Part shown: positions 7,703 to 16,820 of the stretch, one piece after another
How the letters are laid out: every line of letters starts with the position of its first letter
How positions within the stretch are numbered: the first letter of the stretch is position 1
NCBI GenBank assembly: GCA_042408535.1
Contig: JBHORA010000204.1
Span: 55,852 to 119,851 of the forward strand
Direction: 5' to 3'
Length of the DNA: 64,000 bases
DNA from: BPIH01 sp042408535
Lineage (GTDB): Bacteria > Chloroflexota > Limnocylindria > Limnocylindrales > CSP1-4
Notes under the pieces: model-generated
Databases searched by the model: none
Told to the model about the DNA's origin: nothing
The model's input: only the letters and a program-made list of their open reading frames with translations
Made by a program: the position numbers and the translations under genes

Positions 7703-9601
7703 CTAGCCCCGTCCGACGGTCTGGCTTGTCAGGCACTCGATGATGTCACCCTCGGCGAACTCGCCGAAGGACGCCAGACCGATCCCGCACTCGAACCCGG
7801 CGGCGACCTCGCGGACGTCGTCCCGGAAGCGGCGGAGAGAATCGATCCGGTCGGTGGCGACGACCTTGCCACCCCGCCAGACCCGCGCGCTCCCGCCCCG
7901 GACGATCCGCCCCTCCGTCACGTAGCAGCCGGCGACGACCGTGCCCTTGCCGATCCGGAAGATCTGGCGGACCTCGGCCCGACCCTCGACGACCTCGACG
8001 ACCTCGGGTTCGAGCATCCCCTGCAGGGCCTTCTCGATGTCGTCGGTCAGCTGGTAGATGATGTCGTAGAGCCGGACGTCGACCCCCGCCTCTTGGGCGG
8101 AGCGACGGGAGGTGTCGCTCATCCGCGTGTTGAAGCCGACGATGATGGCGTTCGAGGCCGCGGCGAGCATGACGTCGTTGTCGTTGATCTCGCCGGCCGC
8201 CTCGTGGAGGATGTTGATCCGGACGTCGTCGGCGGACAGCTGCTCGAGGGCGTGCCGGATCGCCTCGAGGGACCCGGCGACGTCGGCCTTGACGATGAGT
8301 CGGAGCTCCTTCGCCTGGCCTGCCTGGAACTGGCGGTAGAGGTCCTCCAGCGTCGCCCTGGTCTGGGTCTCCCCGGTCCGGGCGGCAGCGGCCCGCCGCT
8401 CCTCGACCTTGGCTCGCGCGGTCTTCTCGTCGGCGACGACCTCGAGGATGTCGCCAGCCTCGGGCACGTCCGCCAGGCCGAGGACGACGGCGGCCGTCGC
8501 CGGACCGGCCTTCGGAATTCGCTTCCCGTTCGCGTTCTCGAGGGCCCGGACTCGGCCGAAAGTCTGGCCGGCGATGACGATGTCGCCGACCCGGAGGGTC
8601 CCGGTCTGGACGATGACCGTCGCCACTGGACCCCGGCCCCGGTCGAGCTGGGCCTCGATGATCGTCCCCACAGCGGGCCGCTTCGGGTTCGCCTTCAGCT
8701 CGGCCAGATCGGCGACGAGGAGGATGACCTCGAGGAGGTCATCGAGCCCTTGGCCGGTCTTCGCCGAGACGGGCACGAGGGGGACGTCGCCGCCGTATTC
8801 CTCGATGACGACACCATGCTCCGAGAGCTCGGTCTTGACCCGCTCGGGATTGGCGTCGGGCTTGTCGATCTTGTTGAGGGCGATGACGATGGGAACCCTC
8901 GCCGCCCGAGCGTGGTTGATCGCCTCGATCGTCTGGGGCATGACGCCGTCGTCGGCGGCGACGACGATGACGGCGATGTCGGTCACCTTCGCCCCCCGGG
9001 CCCGCATCGCCGTGAAGGCCTCGTGACCCGGCGTGTCGAGGAAGACGATCCGCCGTCCGTCCTTGACGACCTCGGAGGCGCCGATGTGCTGGGTGATGCC
9101 GCCCCGCTCCCCGGCCGCCACCGCCGTCTTCCGGATGGCGTCGAGGAGGCTCGTCTTGCCGTGGTCGACGTGGCCCATGACGGTCACGATCGGAGCCCGC
9201 GGCTGGAGGAGGCTCGGATCCTCCTCCTCGAAGAGGAGCTCGCGGGCCGCCTCGGCCGGTGCGGCCTCGGTTGCCGCCTCGGCCGTCCCGTTGCCGCCGC
9301 CAGCGACTGGCTCGGCGACCTCGAAGCCGAGCTCGGCTGCGACGAGGGCGGCCGTGTCGCGGTCGATGAGCTGGTTGACCGTCGCGAAAATGCCGTTCTT
9401 GATGAGCTCGCGGATGACGTCCGCGACGTTCACCCCGAGCTGGCCGGCGAGGTCGGCGACGGTGACCGTCGCCGGCAGCTCGACGGGGCCCCGCTCCCGC
9501 GGTTCGGCGACGCTGACGGGCGCCCCACCGAGGGGCTGGTCCCGGCGCTGGGGCTTGCGGGGCCCGCGCCGACCGCGGGTGCCGCTCCTACTTCGTGCCA
9601 C
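7703..9601 (-). CDS. infB: Translation initiation factor IF-2
   Basis: GTPase that brings initiator tRNA to the ribosome and promotes subunit joining. It is a compact 632-residue form with a short N-terminus. An IF2-N domain (about residues 43-95, VTVADLAGQLGVNVADVIREL) precedes the G domain: GHVDHGKTSLLDAI (P-loop), GITQHIGA (switch I), DTPGHEAF and NKIDKPDA. Domains II to IV follow to the end. The GTG start at 9601 lies 14 bases inside the end of ylxR and has GGAGG upstream, so the two genes are coupled. Its position between ylxR and rbfA is standard. Confidence 0.97.
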   Translation of the reverse strand: MARSRSGTRGRRGPRKPQRRDQPLGGAPVSVAEPRERGPVELPATVTVADLAGQLGVNVADVIRELIKNGIFATVNQLIDRDTAALVAAELGFEVAEPVAGGGNGTAEAATEAAPAEAARELLFEEEDPSLLQPRAPIVTVMGHVDHGKTSLLDAIRKTAVAAGERGGITQHIGASEVVKDGRRIVFLDTPGHEAFTAMRARGAKVTDIAVIVVAADDGVMPQTIEAINHARAARVPIVIALNKIDKPDANPERVKTELSEHGVVIEEYGGDVPLVPVSAKTGQGLDDLLEVILLVADLAELKANPKRPAVGTIIEAQLDRGRGPVATVIVQTGTLRVGDIVIAGQTFGRVRALENANGKRIPKAGPATAAVVLGLADVPEAGDILEVVADEKTARAKVEERRAAAARTGETQTRATLEDLYRQFQAGQAKELRLIVKADVAGSLEAIRHALEQLSADDVRINILHEAAGEINDNDVMLAAASNAIIVGFNTRMSDTSRRSAQEAGVDVRLYDIIYQLTDDIEKALQGMLEPEVVEVVEGRAEVRQIFRIGKGTVVAGCYVTEGRIVRGGSARVWRGGKVVATDRIDSLRRFRDDVREVAAGFECGIGLASFGEFAEGDIIECLTSQTVGRG

Positions 9602-9941
9602 GCTGTCCTCCGTTCATCGGTTCCGATTCTCGGTCATCGTCGCCGGCGGCGCTCGGCTCCGGTCCGCCCGGGGGAGCGGCCGCGATGGCGGCGGCGAGGG
9701 CCTCGAAGACGGCCGCCGGGATCGTCGTCCGGAGGGCCCGGGCGAGGCTGCCGCGCCGCTCTGCGAGCCGGAGGCACTCGGCCGCGGGACAGAGGTAGGC
9801 GCCCCGACCGCTCCGCTTGCCCGTCGGGTCGACCCCGATCGAGCCGTCCGGGGCTCGCACGACCCGGACGAGGGCGCGCTTCGGACGGGCCGTCCGGCAG
9901 GCGACGCAGGTTCGGGTCGGGACGGGCCGCACCCGACCCAC
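9588..9941 (-). CDS. ylxR: YlxR-family nucleic-acid-binding protein
   Basis: A small protein of the nusA-infB operon, thought to bind RNA and to affect gene expression. The signature residues are here: RTCVACRTARPKRALVRV near the N-terminus and GRGAYLCPAAECL around residue 45. The core is about 90 residues; a Pro/Ser-rich tail extends it to 117. It starts at the GTG at 9941 and overlaps the start of infB. Its exact biochemical role in this organism is not known. Confidence 0.9.
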   Translation of the reverse strand: MGRVRPVPTRTCVACRTARPKRALVRVVRAPDGSIGVDPTGKRSGRGAYLCPAAECLRLAERRGSLARALRTTIPAAVFEALAAAIAAAPPGGPEPSAAGDDDRESEPMNGGQRGTK

Positions 9942-9952
9942 CGGCCCGCGGC

Positions 9953-11224
9953 CTACGACGAGCCCTCCTCGTGGCTGGCGGCCGCCGTCCGTTTCGAGGC
10001 GGTCCGCACTCGGGTGGCCGCCGTCCGTGACGTCCGAGCGGACTCGACCGCGGCCGGCTCGGCCCCGACGGCAGCGGCCGGAGGCGGATCCGATCCGGCG
10101 GCAGCTCCACCGTCCCCCGTCGCCGGGCGATCCGACCTCCGTTCGGCCGCCTTCGGCACCGTCGCCCCGGAGGCGCCGGGTGCCGCTTCCGCGTGGCTGA
10201 CGTCACTGCGGATGTCGATCCGCCAGCCCGTGAGGCGGGCGGCGAGGCGGGCGTTCTGTCCCTCTCGCCCGATGGCGAGGGAGAGCATCCGCTCGGGGAC
10301 GGTGACCGTCGCGATCCGGTGCTCGTGATCGATGTCGACGGAGAGGACCTGGGCCGGCGAGAGGGCGTTGGCGACGAAGACGGCCGGGTCCTCCGACCAG
10401 GGGATGACGTCGATCTTCTCGCCACCGAGCTCGGCGACGACGGCCTGGACACGGGCCCCGCGCTGGCCGACGGTCGCCCCGACCGGGTCGAGGCCCTCCT
10501 GCCGACTGGCGACGGCTACCTTGCTCCGGCTCCCGGGCTCCCGGGCGATCGCCTTGATCTCGACGGTCCCGGCGTGAATCTCGGGCACCTCGAGCTCGAA
10601 GAGGCGGCGGAGGAAGCCCTTGTGGGTTCGGGAGAGGTAGACCTGGGGACCGCGCGGCGATCGCCGGACTTCGAGGACGTAGGCCTTCACGGTCTGCCCG
10701 ATCCGGTAGTGCTCGATTGGCGACTGCTCGGTCGTGGCGAGGATCCCTTCGACGTCGCGGCCGAGATCGATGATGATCGCTCTCGGCTCCACCCGCTTGA
10801 CGGTGCCGCTGAGGAGCTCCCCCTCGCGGCTGGCGAAGGAGTCGAAGACGACGTCCCGCTCGGCTTCCCGGAGTCGCTGGAGGACGACCTGCTTCGCCGT
10901 CTGGGCGTGGATCCGGCCGAAGGACTCCTGGTCGAGCTGCTGGTATTCGACGAGGTCGCCGACTTTCGCCGTCGGGTCGTAGCGGCGAGCCTCCTCGACG
11001 GTGAACTGCGTCTGCGGGTCCTCGACGACCTCGACGACGAGCCGAGCCCGGAAGACGCGAATCTTGCCCGTCTCCGGGTCGATCCGGACGTGGATGTCCT
11101 CGTCGCCATCGACGCGCCGGTAGGCCGCTTGGATCGCCTCCTCGACGGTGCGGAGGAGCTGCTCTCGGGGAAGCTGCTTCTCGGCGTTCAGCTGCAGGAG
11201 GGCGCCGATGAAATCTCGACTCAC
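9953..11224 (-). CDS. nusA: Transcription termination/antitermination factor NusA
   Basis: Binds RNA polymerase and modulates pausing, intrinsic termination and antitermination. Order of domains: N-terminal polymerase-binding domain (1-125, with LNAEKQLPREQLLRTVEEA), S1 domain (about 130-200), and KH1-KH2 (200-350), including VGATVGQRGARVQAV and LAIGREGQNARLAARLTGW. The C-terminal 75 residues are Ala/Pro/Ser-rich; the acidic repeats of E. coli NusA are absent. The GTG start at 11224 has GGGAGG upstream. rimP, which usually precedes nusA, is not present; instead the gene has its own promoter and a terminator-like hairpin in the leader. Confidence 0.96.
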   Translation of the reverse strand: MSRDFIGALLQLNAEKQLPREQLLRTVEEAIQAAYRRVDGDEDIHVRIDPETGKIRVFRARLVVEVVEDPQTQFTVEEARRYDPTAKVGDLVEYQQLDQESFGRIHAQTAKQVVLQRLREAERDVVFDSFASREGELLSGTVKRVEPRAIIIDLGRDVEGILATTEQSPIEHYRIGQTVKAYVLEVRRSPRGPQVYLSRTHKGFLRRLFELEVPEIHAGTVEIKAIAREPGSRSKVAVASRQEGLDPVGATVGQRGARVQAVVAELGGEKIDVIPWSEDPAVFVANALSPAQVLSVDIDHEHRIATVTVPERMLSLAIGREGQNARLAARLTGWRIDIRSDVSHAEAAPGASGATVPKAAERRSDRPATGDGGAAAGSDPPPAAAVGAEPAAVESARTSRTAATRVRTASKRTAAASHEEGSS

Positions 11225-11263
11225 GTTCGCGCCTCCCGACGATCATTCGTTCCTTGGGGCCGA

Positions 11264-11292
11264 CATACAAAAACGTGGGGGTCACCCACGTT
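11264..11292 (-). terminator. Intrinsic terminator-like hairpin in the nusA leader
   Basis: On the minus strand AACGTGGG and CCCACGTT form a perfect 8-bp stem with a five-base loop, followed directly by a T-rich run (TTTTTGTAT counting the stem end). It lies downstream of the nusA promoter and 40 bases before the nusA start. It could end transcripts from the ispG operon or act as an attenuator within the nusA leader. Confidence 0.65.
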
Positions 11293-11318
11293 CTGTGGCG
11301 GCCGTGTCAGTGCCGATG

Positions 11319-11347
11319 AGTATACACCGCTCGCCGGAGGCCGCCAA
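11319..11347 (-). promoter_or_regulatory. Predicted sigma70-type promoter of the nusA-infB operon
   Basis: TTGGCG (11347-11342) is followed after 17 bases by TATACT (11324-11319) on the minus strand. This is one of the two best two-box promoters in the window. The transcript would begin near 11312, before the terminator-like hairpin. Confidence 0.6.
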
Positions 11348-11413
11348 CCGGCGCGGGAACGAGGTGCGGCTGCTCGGTGCCCCTCGGCGGCCTGGAAACG
11401 AGGAGGCGGGTCC

Positions 11414-12727
11414 TCAGCGTCGCGACGGCGCCCGTCGGCCGGCAGCCACGGCCGACGATCCCCCGCTCCGCCCCCCGAAGCGGCCGGCCACGTACTCGTC
11501 CAGAAGGGCGAGGAACTCCGCCGCCAGGCCCGACCCGCGGAGGGTCCGGACGAGGCGCCCCTCGACGTAGACCGGAGCGACTGGCTCCTCGAAGGTGCCC
11601 GGCAAGCTGATGCCGATGTCGGCGTGCTTCGACTCGCCGGGGCCATTGACGACGCAGCCCATCACGGCGACCCGAAGCTCCTCGACGCCCGGGTAACGCT
11701 CCCGCCACTCCGGCATCCGGGCCCGGAGGTGATCGGCGACGGTCCGGGCGAGCTCCTGAAAGAACGTCGACGTCGTCCGGCCACAACCCGGGCAGGCCGA
11801 GACCTGCGGCGCGAACGACCGGAGTCCGAGGACCTGGAGGATGTGCTGGGCGACCTCGACCTCGCGCTCCCGAGGCGCCCCGGGGTCGGGCGTCAGCGAG
11901 ACCCGGATCGTGTCGCCGATCCCCTCGGCGAGGAGGATGGCGAGACCGGCGGCGCTCGCCACGACGCCCCGATCGCCCATCCCGGCTTCGGTCAAGCCGA
12001 GGTGGAGCGGGTAGTCGCAGCGGTCGGCGAGGCGGCGATAGACCTCGATGAGGTCGGGGACCGAGGACACCTTGGCCGACAGGACGATCCGATCGTGGGG
12101 CAGACCGAGAGACTCGGCGAGCTCGGCGGAGCGGAGCGCCGAGGCGACCATCGCCTCGATCGTCACCTCCCGGGCCGAGCGGGGCTCCGGCGCCCGCGCG
12201 TTCGCGTCCATGAGCTCGGTCAGGAGCTGCTGATCGAGGGAACCCCAGTTCACCCCGATCCGGATCGGCTTGTCGTGCTCGAGGGCGACCCGGACGATGG
12301 TCGCGAAGTTCTCGTCCCGGTGGCGGCTCCCGACGTTCCCGGGATTGACCCGGTACTTGGCGAGGGCCCGCGCCATCTCGGGGTAGTCGACGAGGAGGCG
12401 ATGGCCGTTGAAGTGGAAGTCGCCGACGATCGGGGTCCCGATCCCGAGGTCGCGAAGCTTGCGGATCATCTCCGGGACGGCCCGAGCCGCCGCCTCGCTG
12501 TTCACCGTCACCCGGACGAGTTCGCTCCCGGCATGGGCGAGGCGGGCGACCTGAAGGGCCGTCGCGTCCGGATCGGCTGTCTCGGTGTTCGTCATCGACT
12601 GGACGACGATCGGGTGGCCCGAACCGATGACGACGCCGCCGACGTCGACGCTCACCGTCCGCCGACGCCGTGCTCCGACCGATCGGGTAACCGTCGCCTC
12701 GTCGACCGAGCGGGTCGCTGCGCTCAC
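11414..12727 (-). CDS. ispG: 4-hydroxy-3-methylbut-2-en-1-yl diphosphate synthase (GcpE/IspG)
   Basis: Iron-sulfur enzyme of the MEP pathway that reduces cyclic MEcPP to HMBPP. The TIM-barrel part carries VQSMTNTET near residue 43, VGDFHFNGH and KYRVNPGNVG. The C-terminal part has the [4Fe-4S] ligands CPGCGRT and MGCVVNGPGE. At 437 residues it is slightly long, with a 25-residue N-terminal extension and an Arg/Ser-rich tail. The GTG start overlaps the rseP stop as GTGA. dxr, another MEP enzyme, is two genes upstream in the same operon. Confidence 0.96.
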   Translation of the reverse strand: MSAATRSVDEATVTRSVGARRRRTVSVDVGGVVIGSGHPIVVQSMTNTETADPDATALQVARLAHAGSELVRVTVNSEAAARAVPEMIRKLRDLGIGTPIVGDFHFNGHRLLVDYPEMARALAKYRVNPGNVGSRHRDENFATIVRVALEHDKPIRIGVNWGSLDQQLLTELMDANARAPEPRSAREVTIEAMVASALRSAELAESLGLPHDRIVLSAKVSSVPDLIEVYRRLADRCDYPLHLGLTEAGMGDRGVVASAAGLAILLAEGIGDTIRVSLTPDPGAPREREVEVAQHILQVLGLRSFAPQVSACPGCGRTTSTFFQELARTVADHLRARMPEWRERYPGVEELRVAVMGCVVNGPGESKHADIGISLPGTFEEPVAPVYVEGRLVRTLRGSGLAAEFLALLDEYVAGRFGGRSGGSSAVAAGRRAPSRR

Positions 12728-13818
12728 GGCTGACCTCCTGCCAGACGGGAGACGTCGAAGGCCGTCAGCCAGATGAGAAAGCCGAAGAGGAGGACGAAGC
12801 CGACGAGGTACGTCAGCTGTTCGACCCGGACCGAGAGACGTCGGCCGGCGGCGGCCCGGATGACGAGCATGAGCATCCGCCCCCCGTCGAGGGGCGGAAT
12901 CGGCAGGACGTTCACGAGGGCGAGATTCGCCGAAAGGATACCGGCCACGTAGAGGGTCGCCACGGGTCCCGCCTGCCAGAAGACGTCGGCGATCTGGGTC
13001 GCGATCCCAACCGGCCCCGCGGCCGGTGGGGGCGCGGTCGGCTCCTCGACGAGGGCACGGCCGAGATCGACGAGCCCGCCGAGGATGAGCCCGAAGGCTC
13101 GCCCGGTGCGGTCGAGACCCGTCGCCACGGCCGCCACCGGGTCGCGGCCGAAGGTGCGGTCAGTCAGCTCGGCCCGGAGGTCGACGATGCCGAGGGCTCC
13201 CCGCTCGGGGCCGAGCTCCTCGGGCCGTCGGAGGGTTGTCGTCACCTCCTCGTAGGCGCCGTTCCGGAGAATGCCGAGGCTGACCCGCTCGCCGGCCTTC
13301 GCCCGGAGTTCCTCGACCATGAGGAGCGGCCCGTCGTAGGCGTCGAAGAGGCGGCCGTCGATGGCGACGATGCGATCGCCCGGCCGGAGACCAGCCGCCG
13401 CCGCCGGGGAGTCGGGCTGGACCTCCCGAAAGGAGAGGCCGAGGGCCTGCTGGGGCAGCCAGGCGACGGCGACGAAGACGGCGATGGCGAAGAGGACGTT
13501 CATCGCCACCCCGGCGACGAGGATCGCCTGCTTCGTCAGGAAGGGGGCTCGGACGAAGGAGCGCGGATCGTCGGACTCGCCCTCCTCCCCCTCGAGCTTG
13601 ACGAAGCCGCCGATCGGCAGCCAGTTCAAGGTGTAGAGGGTCTCACCCTCGGAACGAAGGACGGCGGCCCGGGGCGGGAAGCCGATCCCAAACTCGTGGA
13701 CCCGGACCCCGGCGCGACGGGCAACGAGGAAGTGGCCGACTTCGTGGACGAGGACGAGGAGCCCGAGGACGACGAGGAAGAGGACGAGCCCGACGAGCCC
13801 CTGGAGGATCGCGCTCAT
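12724..13818 (-). CDS. rseP: RseP-type intramembrane site-2 metalloprotease
   Basis: Membrane zinc protease that cuts transmembrane segments of anti-sigma factors or signal-peptide remnants. The first transmembrane helix contains the HEVGH zinc motif (about residue 25); an LPIGGFVKLEGE segment follows. A single PDZ domain spans roughly residues 130-200 (SPAAAAGLRPGDRIVAIDG). The second metal site is in NVLPIPPLDGGRML near residue 310, with a final helix after it. At 364 residues it has one PDZ domain, as in Gram-positive RasP, rather than two. Its ATG overlaps the dxr stop as ATGA. The natural substrate cannot be inferred from this window. Confidence 0.95.
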   Translation of the reverse strand: MSAILQGLVGLVLFLVVLGLLVLVHEVGHFLVARRAGVRVHEFGIGFPPRAAVLRSEGETLYTLNWLPIGGFVKLEGEEGESDDPRSFVRAPFLTKQAILVAGVAMNVLFAIAVFVAVAWLPQQALGLSFREVQPDSPAAAAGLRPGDRIVAIDGRLFDAYDGPLLMVEELRAKAGERVSLGILRNGAYEEVTTTLRRPEELGPERGALGIVDLRAELTDRTFGRDPVAAVATGLDRTGRAFGLILGGLVDLGRALVEEPTAPPPAAGPVGIATQIADVFWQAGPVATLYVAGILSANLALVNVLPIPPLDGGRMLMLVIRAAAGRRLSVRVEQLTYLVGFVLLFGFLIWLTAFDVSRLAGGQP

Positions 13819-15137
13819 CGTCCCGCCCTCCGACCCTCGCTCGGGCGGCCCTCCCCTCCCCCGCCGAACACCGCCCTCACCTCGGCTGCGAGGGCTTCGA
13901 TCGCCTCGACGTCGGCCGGCGGCGGGCCATCGCCGAACCGCTCGACGGCCTCGGCCAGGAGGCGGGCGATGCCCGGCAGCTCGAGCTCGCCGGCCAGAAA
14001 GCGCTCGACGGCGACCTCGTCAGCGGCGATGAGGGCCGCCGTCGCCCGCGCCCCGAGACGACCGGCTGCATAGGCCGTGGCGAGGGCCGGGAACCGCTCG
14101 GGCTCGGGGACACGGAAGTCGAGCCGACCAAGGGCGGCCAGGTCGAGCGAGGGGACCGGCGTCGGCAGGCGCTCGGGATAGGTGAGGGCGTACTGGATCG
14201 GATGACGCATGTCGGGACGGCCCAGCTGGGCCTTCAGGGACCCGTCGACGAACTCGACGAGGGAGTGGACGATGCTCTGGGGGTGGATGACGACGGCGAT
14301 GGCTTCGTAGCCGACATCGTACAGCCAGTGGGCTTCGATGACCTCAAGCCCCTTGTTCACGAGGGTCGCCGAGTCGATCGTGATCTTCGGCCCCATCCGC
14401 CAAGTCGGGTGCCGGAGGGCGGCCTCCGGCCGCGCCGTCGCCAGCGCGGCGAGGGGGACGTCGAGGAAGGGCCCGCCCGAGGCCGTGAGGACGAGGCGTC
14501 GGACCGTCCGCCGGTCCTCTCCGACGAGACACTGCCAGATCGCCGAGTGTTCCGAGTCGATCGGCCGGAGCCAGGCGAGGGGGCTGGCGAAGGGGTCGCC
14601 GGGAGAACGAAGGGCCGCCTCGGCCGCCAGCTTCCGGGCGAGGGGCATGACGAGGTGGCCGGCGGCAACGAGGGTCTCCTTGTTCGAGGTCGCGATGACC
14701 TTGCCCGCCTCCAGAGCGGCCAGGGTCGCCCGGAGCGAGACGAGCCCGCTCGTACCGACGACGACGAGCTCGACATCGGGCCGCAGGACGAGCTCGGCGA
14801 GACCGTGCCGATCGACGCGGGCCGGCCGCGTCGTCGGTGGGAGAGCTGTCGTCTCCAGGGGCGCCTCGGCGGCAGCGATGGCCGGTCGGAGGCGCCGAGC
14901 CTGCTCGGCCAGGAGGTCGACTCGCTGCCCGGCGGCGAGGACGACGGTTCGGAAGCGGTCCGGGAAACGGGCGAGGACGTCGACGACGGAGCGACCGATC
15001 GACCCGGTCGAGCCGAGGAGGGCAACGCCGACGGGATCGCCGGCCTGGTTCGGCCCGAGCCCGGCCAGCCTCCCCGTTTCGTGGCGAGCGCCCGGTCCAG
15101 ACCCGCCACGCCGCAGCCGATCTCGCTCCTCGACCAT
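13815..15137 (-). CDS. dxr: 1-deoxy-D-xylulose 5-phosphate reductoisomerase
   Basis: NADPH-dependent first committed enzyme of the MEP isoprenoid pathway. Motifs in order: VALLGSTGSIGRSVVDVL (NADPH site), IATSNKETLVAAG, RPIDSEHSAIWQCL (metal and substrate site), HPTWRMGPKITIDSATL and HPQSIVHSLVEF. The ATG at 15137 gives 440 residues, with about 40 residues before the Rossmann strand; GGAG lies upstream, and no better start sits closer to the strand. A much longer open frame upstream only overlaps cdsA. It is coupled to rseP by ATGA. Confidence 0.95.
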   Translation of the reverse strand: MVEERDRLRRGGSGPGARHETGRLAGLGPNQAGDPVGVALLGSTGSIGRSVVDVLARFPDRFRTVVLAAGQRVDLLAEQARRLRPAIAAAEAPLETTALPPTTRPARVDRHGLAELVLRPDVELVVVGTSGLVSLRATLAALEAGKVIATSNKETLVAAGHLVMPLARKLAAEAALRSPGDPFASPLAWLRPIDSEHSAIWQCLVGEDRRTVRRLVLTASGGPFLDVPLAALATARPEAALRHPTWRMGPKITIDSATLVNKGLEVIEAHWLYDVGYEAIAVVIHPQSIVHSLVEFVDGSLKAQLGRPDMRHPIQYALTYPERLPTPVPSLDLAALGRLDFRVPEPERFPALATAYAAGRLGARATAALIAADEVAVERFLAGELELPGIARLLAEAVERFGDGPPPADVEAIEALAAEVRAVFGGGGEGRPSEGRRAGR

Positions 15138-15157
15138 CCGACGCTCCGAGCGCCCGC

Positions 15158-16054
15158 TCACGCCCCGAGGAGGGCGAGGAGGAGGGCCGCCACCGGGGCG
15201 GCGACAACGAAGGAATCGACCCGATCGAGGACGCCGCCGTGGCCCGGGATGAGCCCGCCCGAGTCCTTCGCTCCGGCCGCCCGCTTCAGCATCGACTCGG
15301 CGAGATCGCCGGCCTGGGCGGCGAGGCCGACGAGGGGTCCGAAGAGGGCGGCGCCCAAAAGGTTCTGGCCGGCCCCGAGAAAGCCGAAACCAGCGACGAC
15401 GGTCGCCGTGGCCAGGCCTCCGAAAAGGCCGGCCTCCGTCTTCGACGGCGAGAGGTGGCTGAGGAACCGCCGCCGCCCGAAGCGCGACCCGACGAGGTAG
15501 GCGCCCGTGTCGTAGGCCCAGACGGTGAGGACGAGGAGGACGATCCAGGCCCGCTCGCCGCCGAGCCAGGCGAGGGGCGCGCCGGCTGGGAGGGTCGGAG
15601 CGAGGTCCCCGAGCTGGCCCGCGAAGCCGAGGGGGACGAGGTAGAGGGCGCCGAAGGCGGTCCCCAACCAGGTCGCGACGCCATCGCGGGGGTCCGTCCG
15701 GGGGAAGGCGGCGACGGCCGCCAGACCGAGGCCGAGGGAGAGGAGGAGGAGCGACGTCAGCGCCGGGCCGAGGGGCCAGGTCGGCGCGCCGCCGAGGGCG
15801 AGGAGGAGGGTCGCCGCGGCGGCGACGGCCATCCCGAGCCAGGGCGAGCTCGGCCAACCTGCTCGTTCGAGGAGACGGAAGGTCTCGTGGGCTCCCGCGG
15901 CGGCGAGGGCGGCGAGACCGAGGGCCAGGACCGGCTGTCCGGCAGCCACGACGACGACGACGATCGGGACGACGACGGCAGCGCCCCGGGCCCGGTCTCG
16001 GAGCACGACGCCCGGGACGGTCTCAGCGACCGAAGCGACGGGTCCGACGGGCAT
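15158..16054 (-). CDS. cdsA: Phosphatidate cytidylyltransferase
   Basis: Integral membrane enzyme making CDP-diacylglycerol from phosphatidic acid and CTP. About seven hydrophobic helices are visible, and the C-terminal signature is intact: SMLKRAAGAKDSGGLIPGHG, with GGVLDRVDS following. The start is uncertain. ATG 16054 overlaps uppS by 32 bases; GTG 16006 would give the typical N-terminus LRDRARGAAVVVP right before the first helix. Neither has a clear ribosome site. It lies between uppS and dxr as in many bacteria. Confidence 0.93.
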   Translation of the reverse strand: MPVGPVASVAETVPGVVLRDRARGAAVVVPIVVVVVAAGQPVLALGLAALAAAGAHETFRLLERAGWPSSPWLGMAVAAAATLLLALGGAPTWPLGPALTSLLLLSLGLGLAAVAAFPRTDPRDGVATWLGTAFGALYLVPLGFAGQLGDLAPTLPAGAPLAWLGGERAWIVLLVLTVWAYDTGAYLVGSRFGRRRFLSHLSPSKTEAGLFGGLATATVVAGFGFLGAGQNLLGAALFGPLVGLAAQAGDLAESMLKRAAGAKDSGGLIPGHGGVLDRVDSFVVAAPVAALLLALLGA

Positions 16055-16820
16055 ACTCGAGGAGGGCCGCGTCGAACGCGTCGGGACCGAAGTCGGGCCA
16101 GAGGACCTGGCAAGAGTAGAACTCGGCATAGGCCGACTGCCAGATGAGGAAGTTCGACAGGCGCTGCTCGCCGCCGGTCCGGATGACGAGGTCCGGATCG
16201 GGCAGGCCGGCCGTGTAGAGGGCGTCGGCGACGGTCGCCTCCTCGATAGCTTCGGGGGGGATCCCCCGACGGACGATCTCCCGGACGGCGTCGACGATTT
16301 CCGTCCGGCCGCCGTAGTTAAAGGCGACGTTCAGTTGGAGCCGCTCGCCCTCCCGGGTCGCGGCCAGGGCGCTCTCGATGGCCGTGCGGGTCTCGGGTGG
16401 TAGGTCGTCGAGCCGACCGAGGAGCCTGACCCGAACGCCCTGCGCCCGGAGTTCGGGGGTCTCGTCCCGGATGGCGGCCTCGAGGAGATGAAAGAGGGCG
16501 GCCACCTCTTCGGGTGAACGGGCCCAGTTCTCGCGGCTGAAGGCGTAGAGGGTGAGGACCGGGATCGAGCGGCGAACGGCGTGGCGGAGGGTCGCCCGAA
16601 CGGCTTCGAGACCGGCTGCGTGGCCCTCGGCGTCGCTCACCCCGTGGGCCCGGGCCCAGCGACGGTTGCCGTCCATGATGATCGCCACGTGCCGCGGCAG
16701 CTCTCCCGGCGAGACCGCCAGGGGCCGCACGCCGTTCGCCGGCTCGGCCCCGGACCCGACGACCCGAGCCGCCGGGGCGGCCGGCTGGGCAACAGCCGGG
16801 ACGGGCGAAAGCCGGCCCAC
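16023..16820 (-). CDS. uppS: Isoprenyl transferase (undecaprenyl diphosphate synthase)
   Basis: Adds isopentenyl units in cis to make the C55 carrier lipid for cell-wall synthesis. The motif HVAIIMDGNRRWARAHG contains the catalytic Asp; LYAFSRENWARSPEEV, LNVAFNYGGRTEIVDA and DLVIRTGGEQRLSNFLIWQS follow, and the C-terminal part is complete. The start is the GTG at 16820, which shares one base with the frr stop (TAGTG); GAGGTC upstream supports it. The protein is 265 residues, of which the first 35 are a variable, Pro/Ala-rich extension. Confidence 0.95.
   Translation of the reverse strand: MGRLSPVPAVAQPAAPAARVVGSGAEPANGVRPLAVSPGELPRHVAIIMDGNRRWARAHGVSDAEGHAAGLEAVRATLRHAVRRSIPVLTLYAFSRENWARSPEEVAALFHLLEAAIRDETPELRAQGVRVRLLGRLDDLPPETRTAIESALAATREGERLQLNVAFNYGGRTEIVDAVREIVRRGIPPEAIEEATVADALYTAGLPDPDLVIRTGGEQRLSNFLIWQSAYAEFYSCQVLWPDFGPDAFDAALLEYARRTRRFGR

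Noticed and set aside
6158..10030. Very long plus-strand open frame (1290 codons) opposite truB, nrnA, rbfA, infB and ylxR
   Set aside because: It is antisense to five well-conserved genes, has Arg/Gly/Asp/Glu-biased composition without domains, and is explained by the lack of stop codons in GC-rich DNA. The same holds for long antisense frames at 921-3494, 37851-40946, 52701-56318 and 60347-63433.
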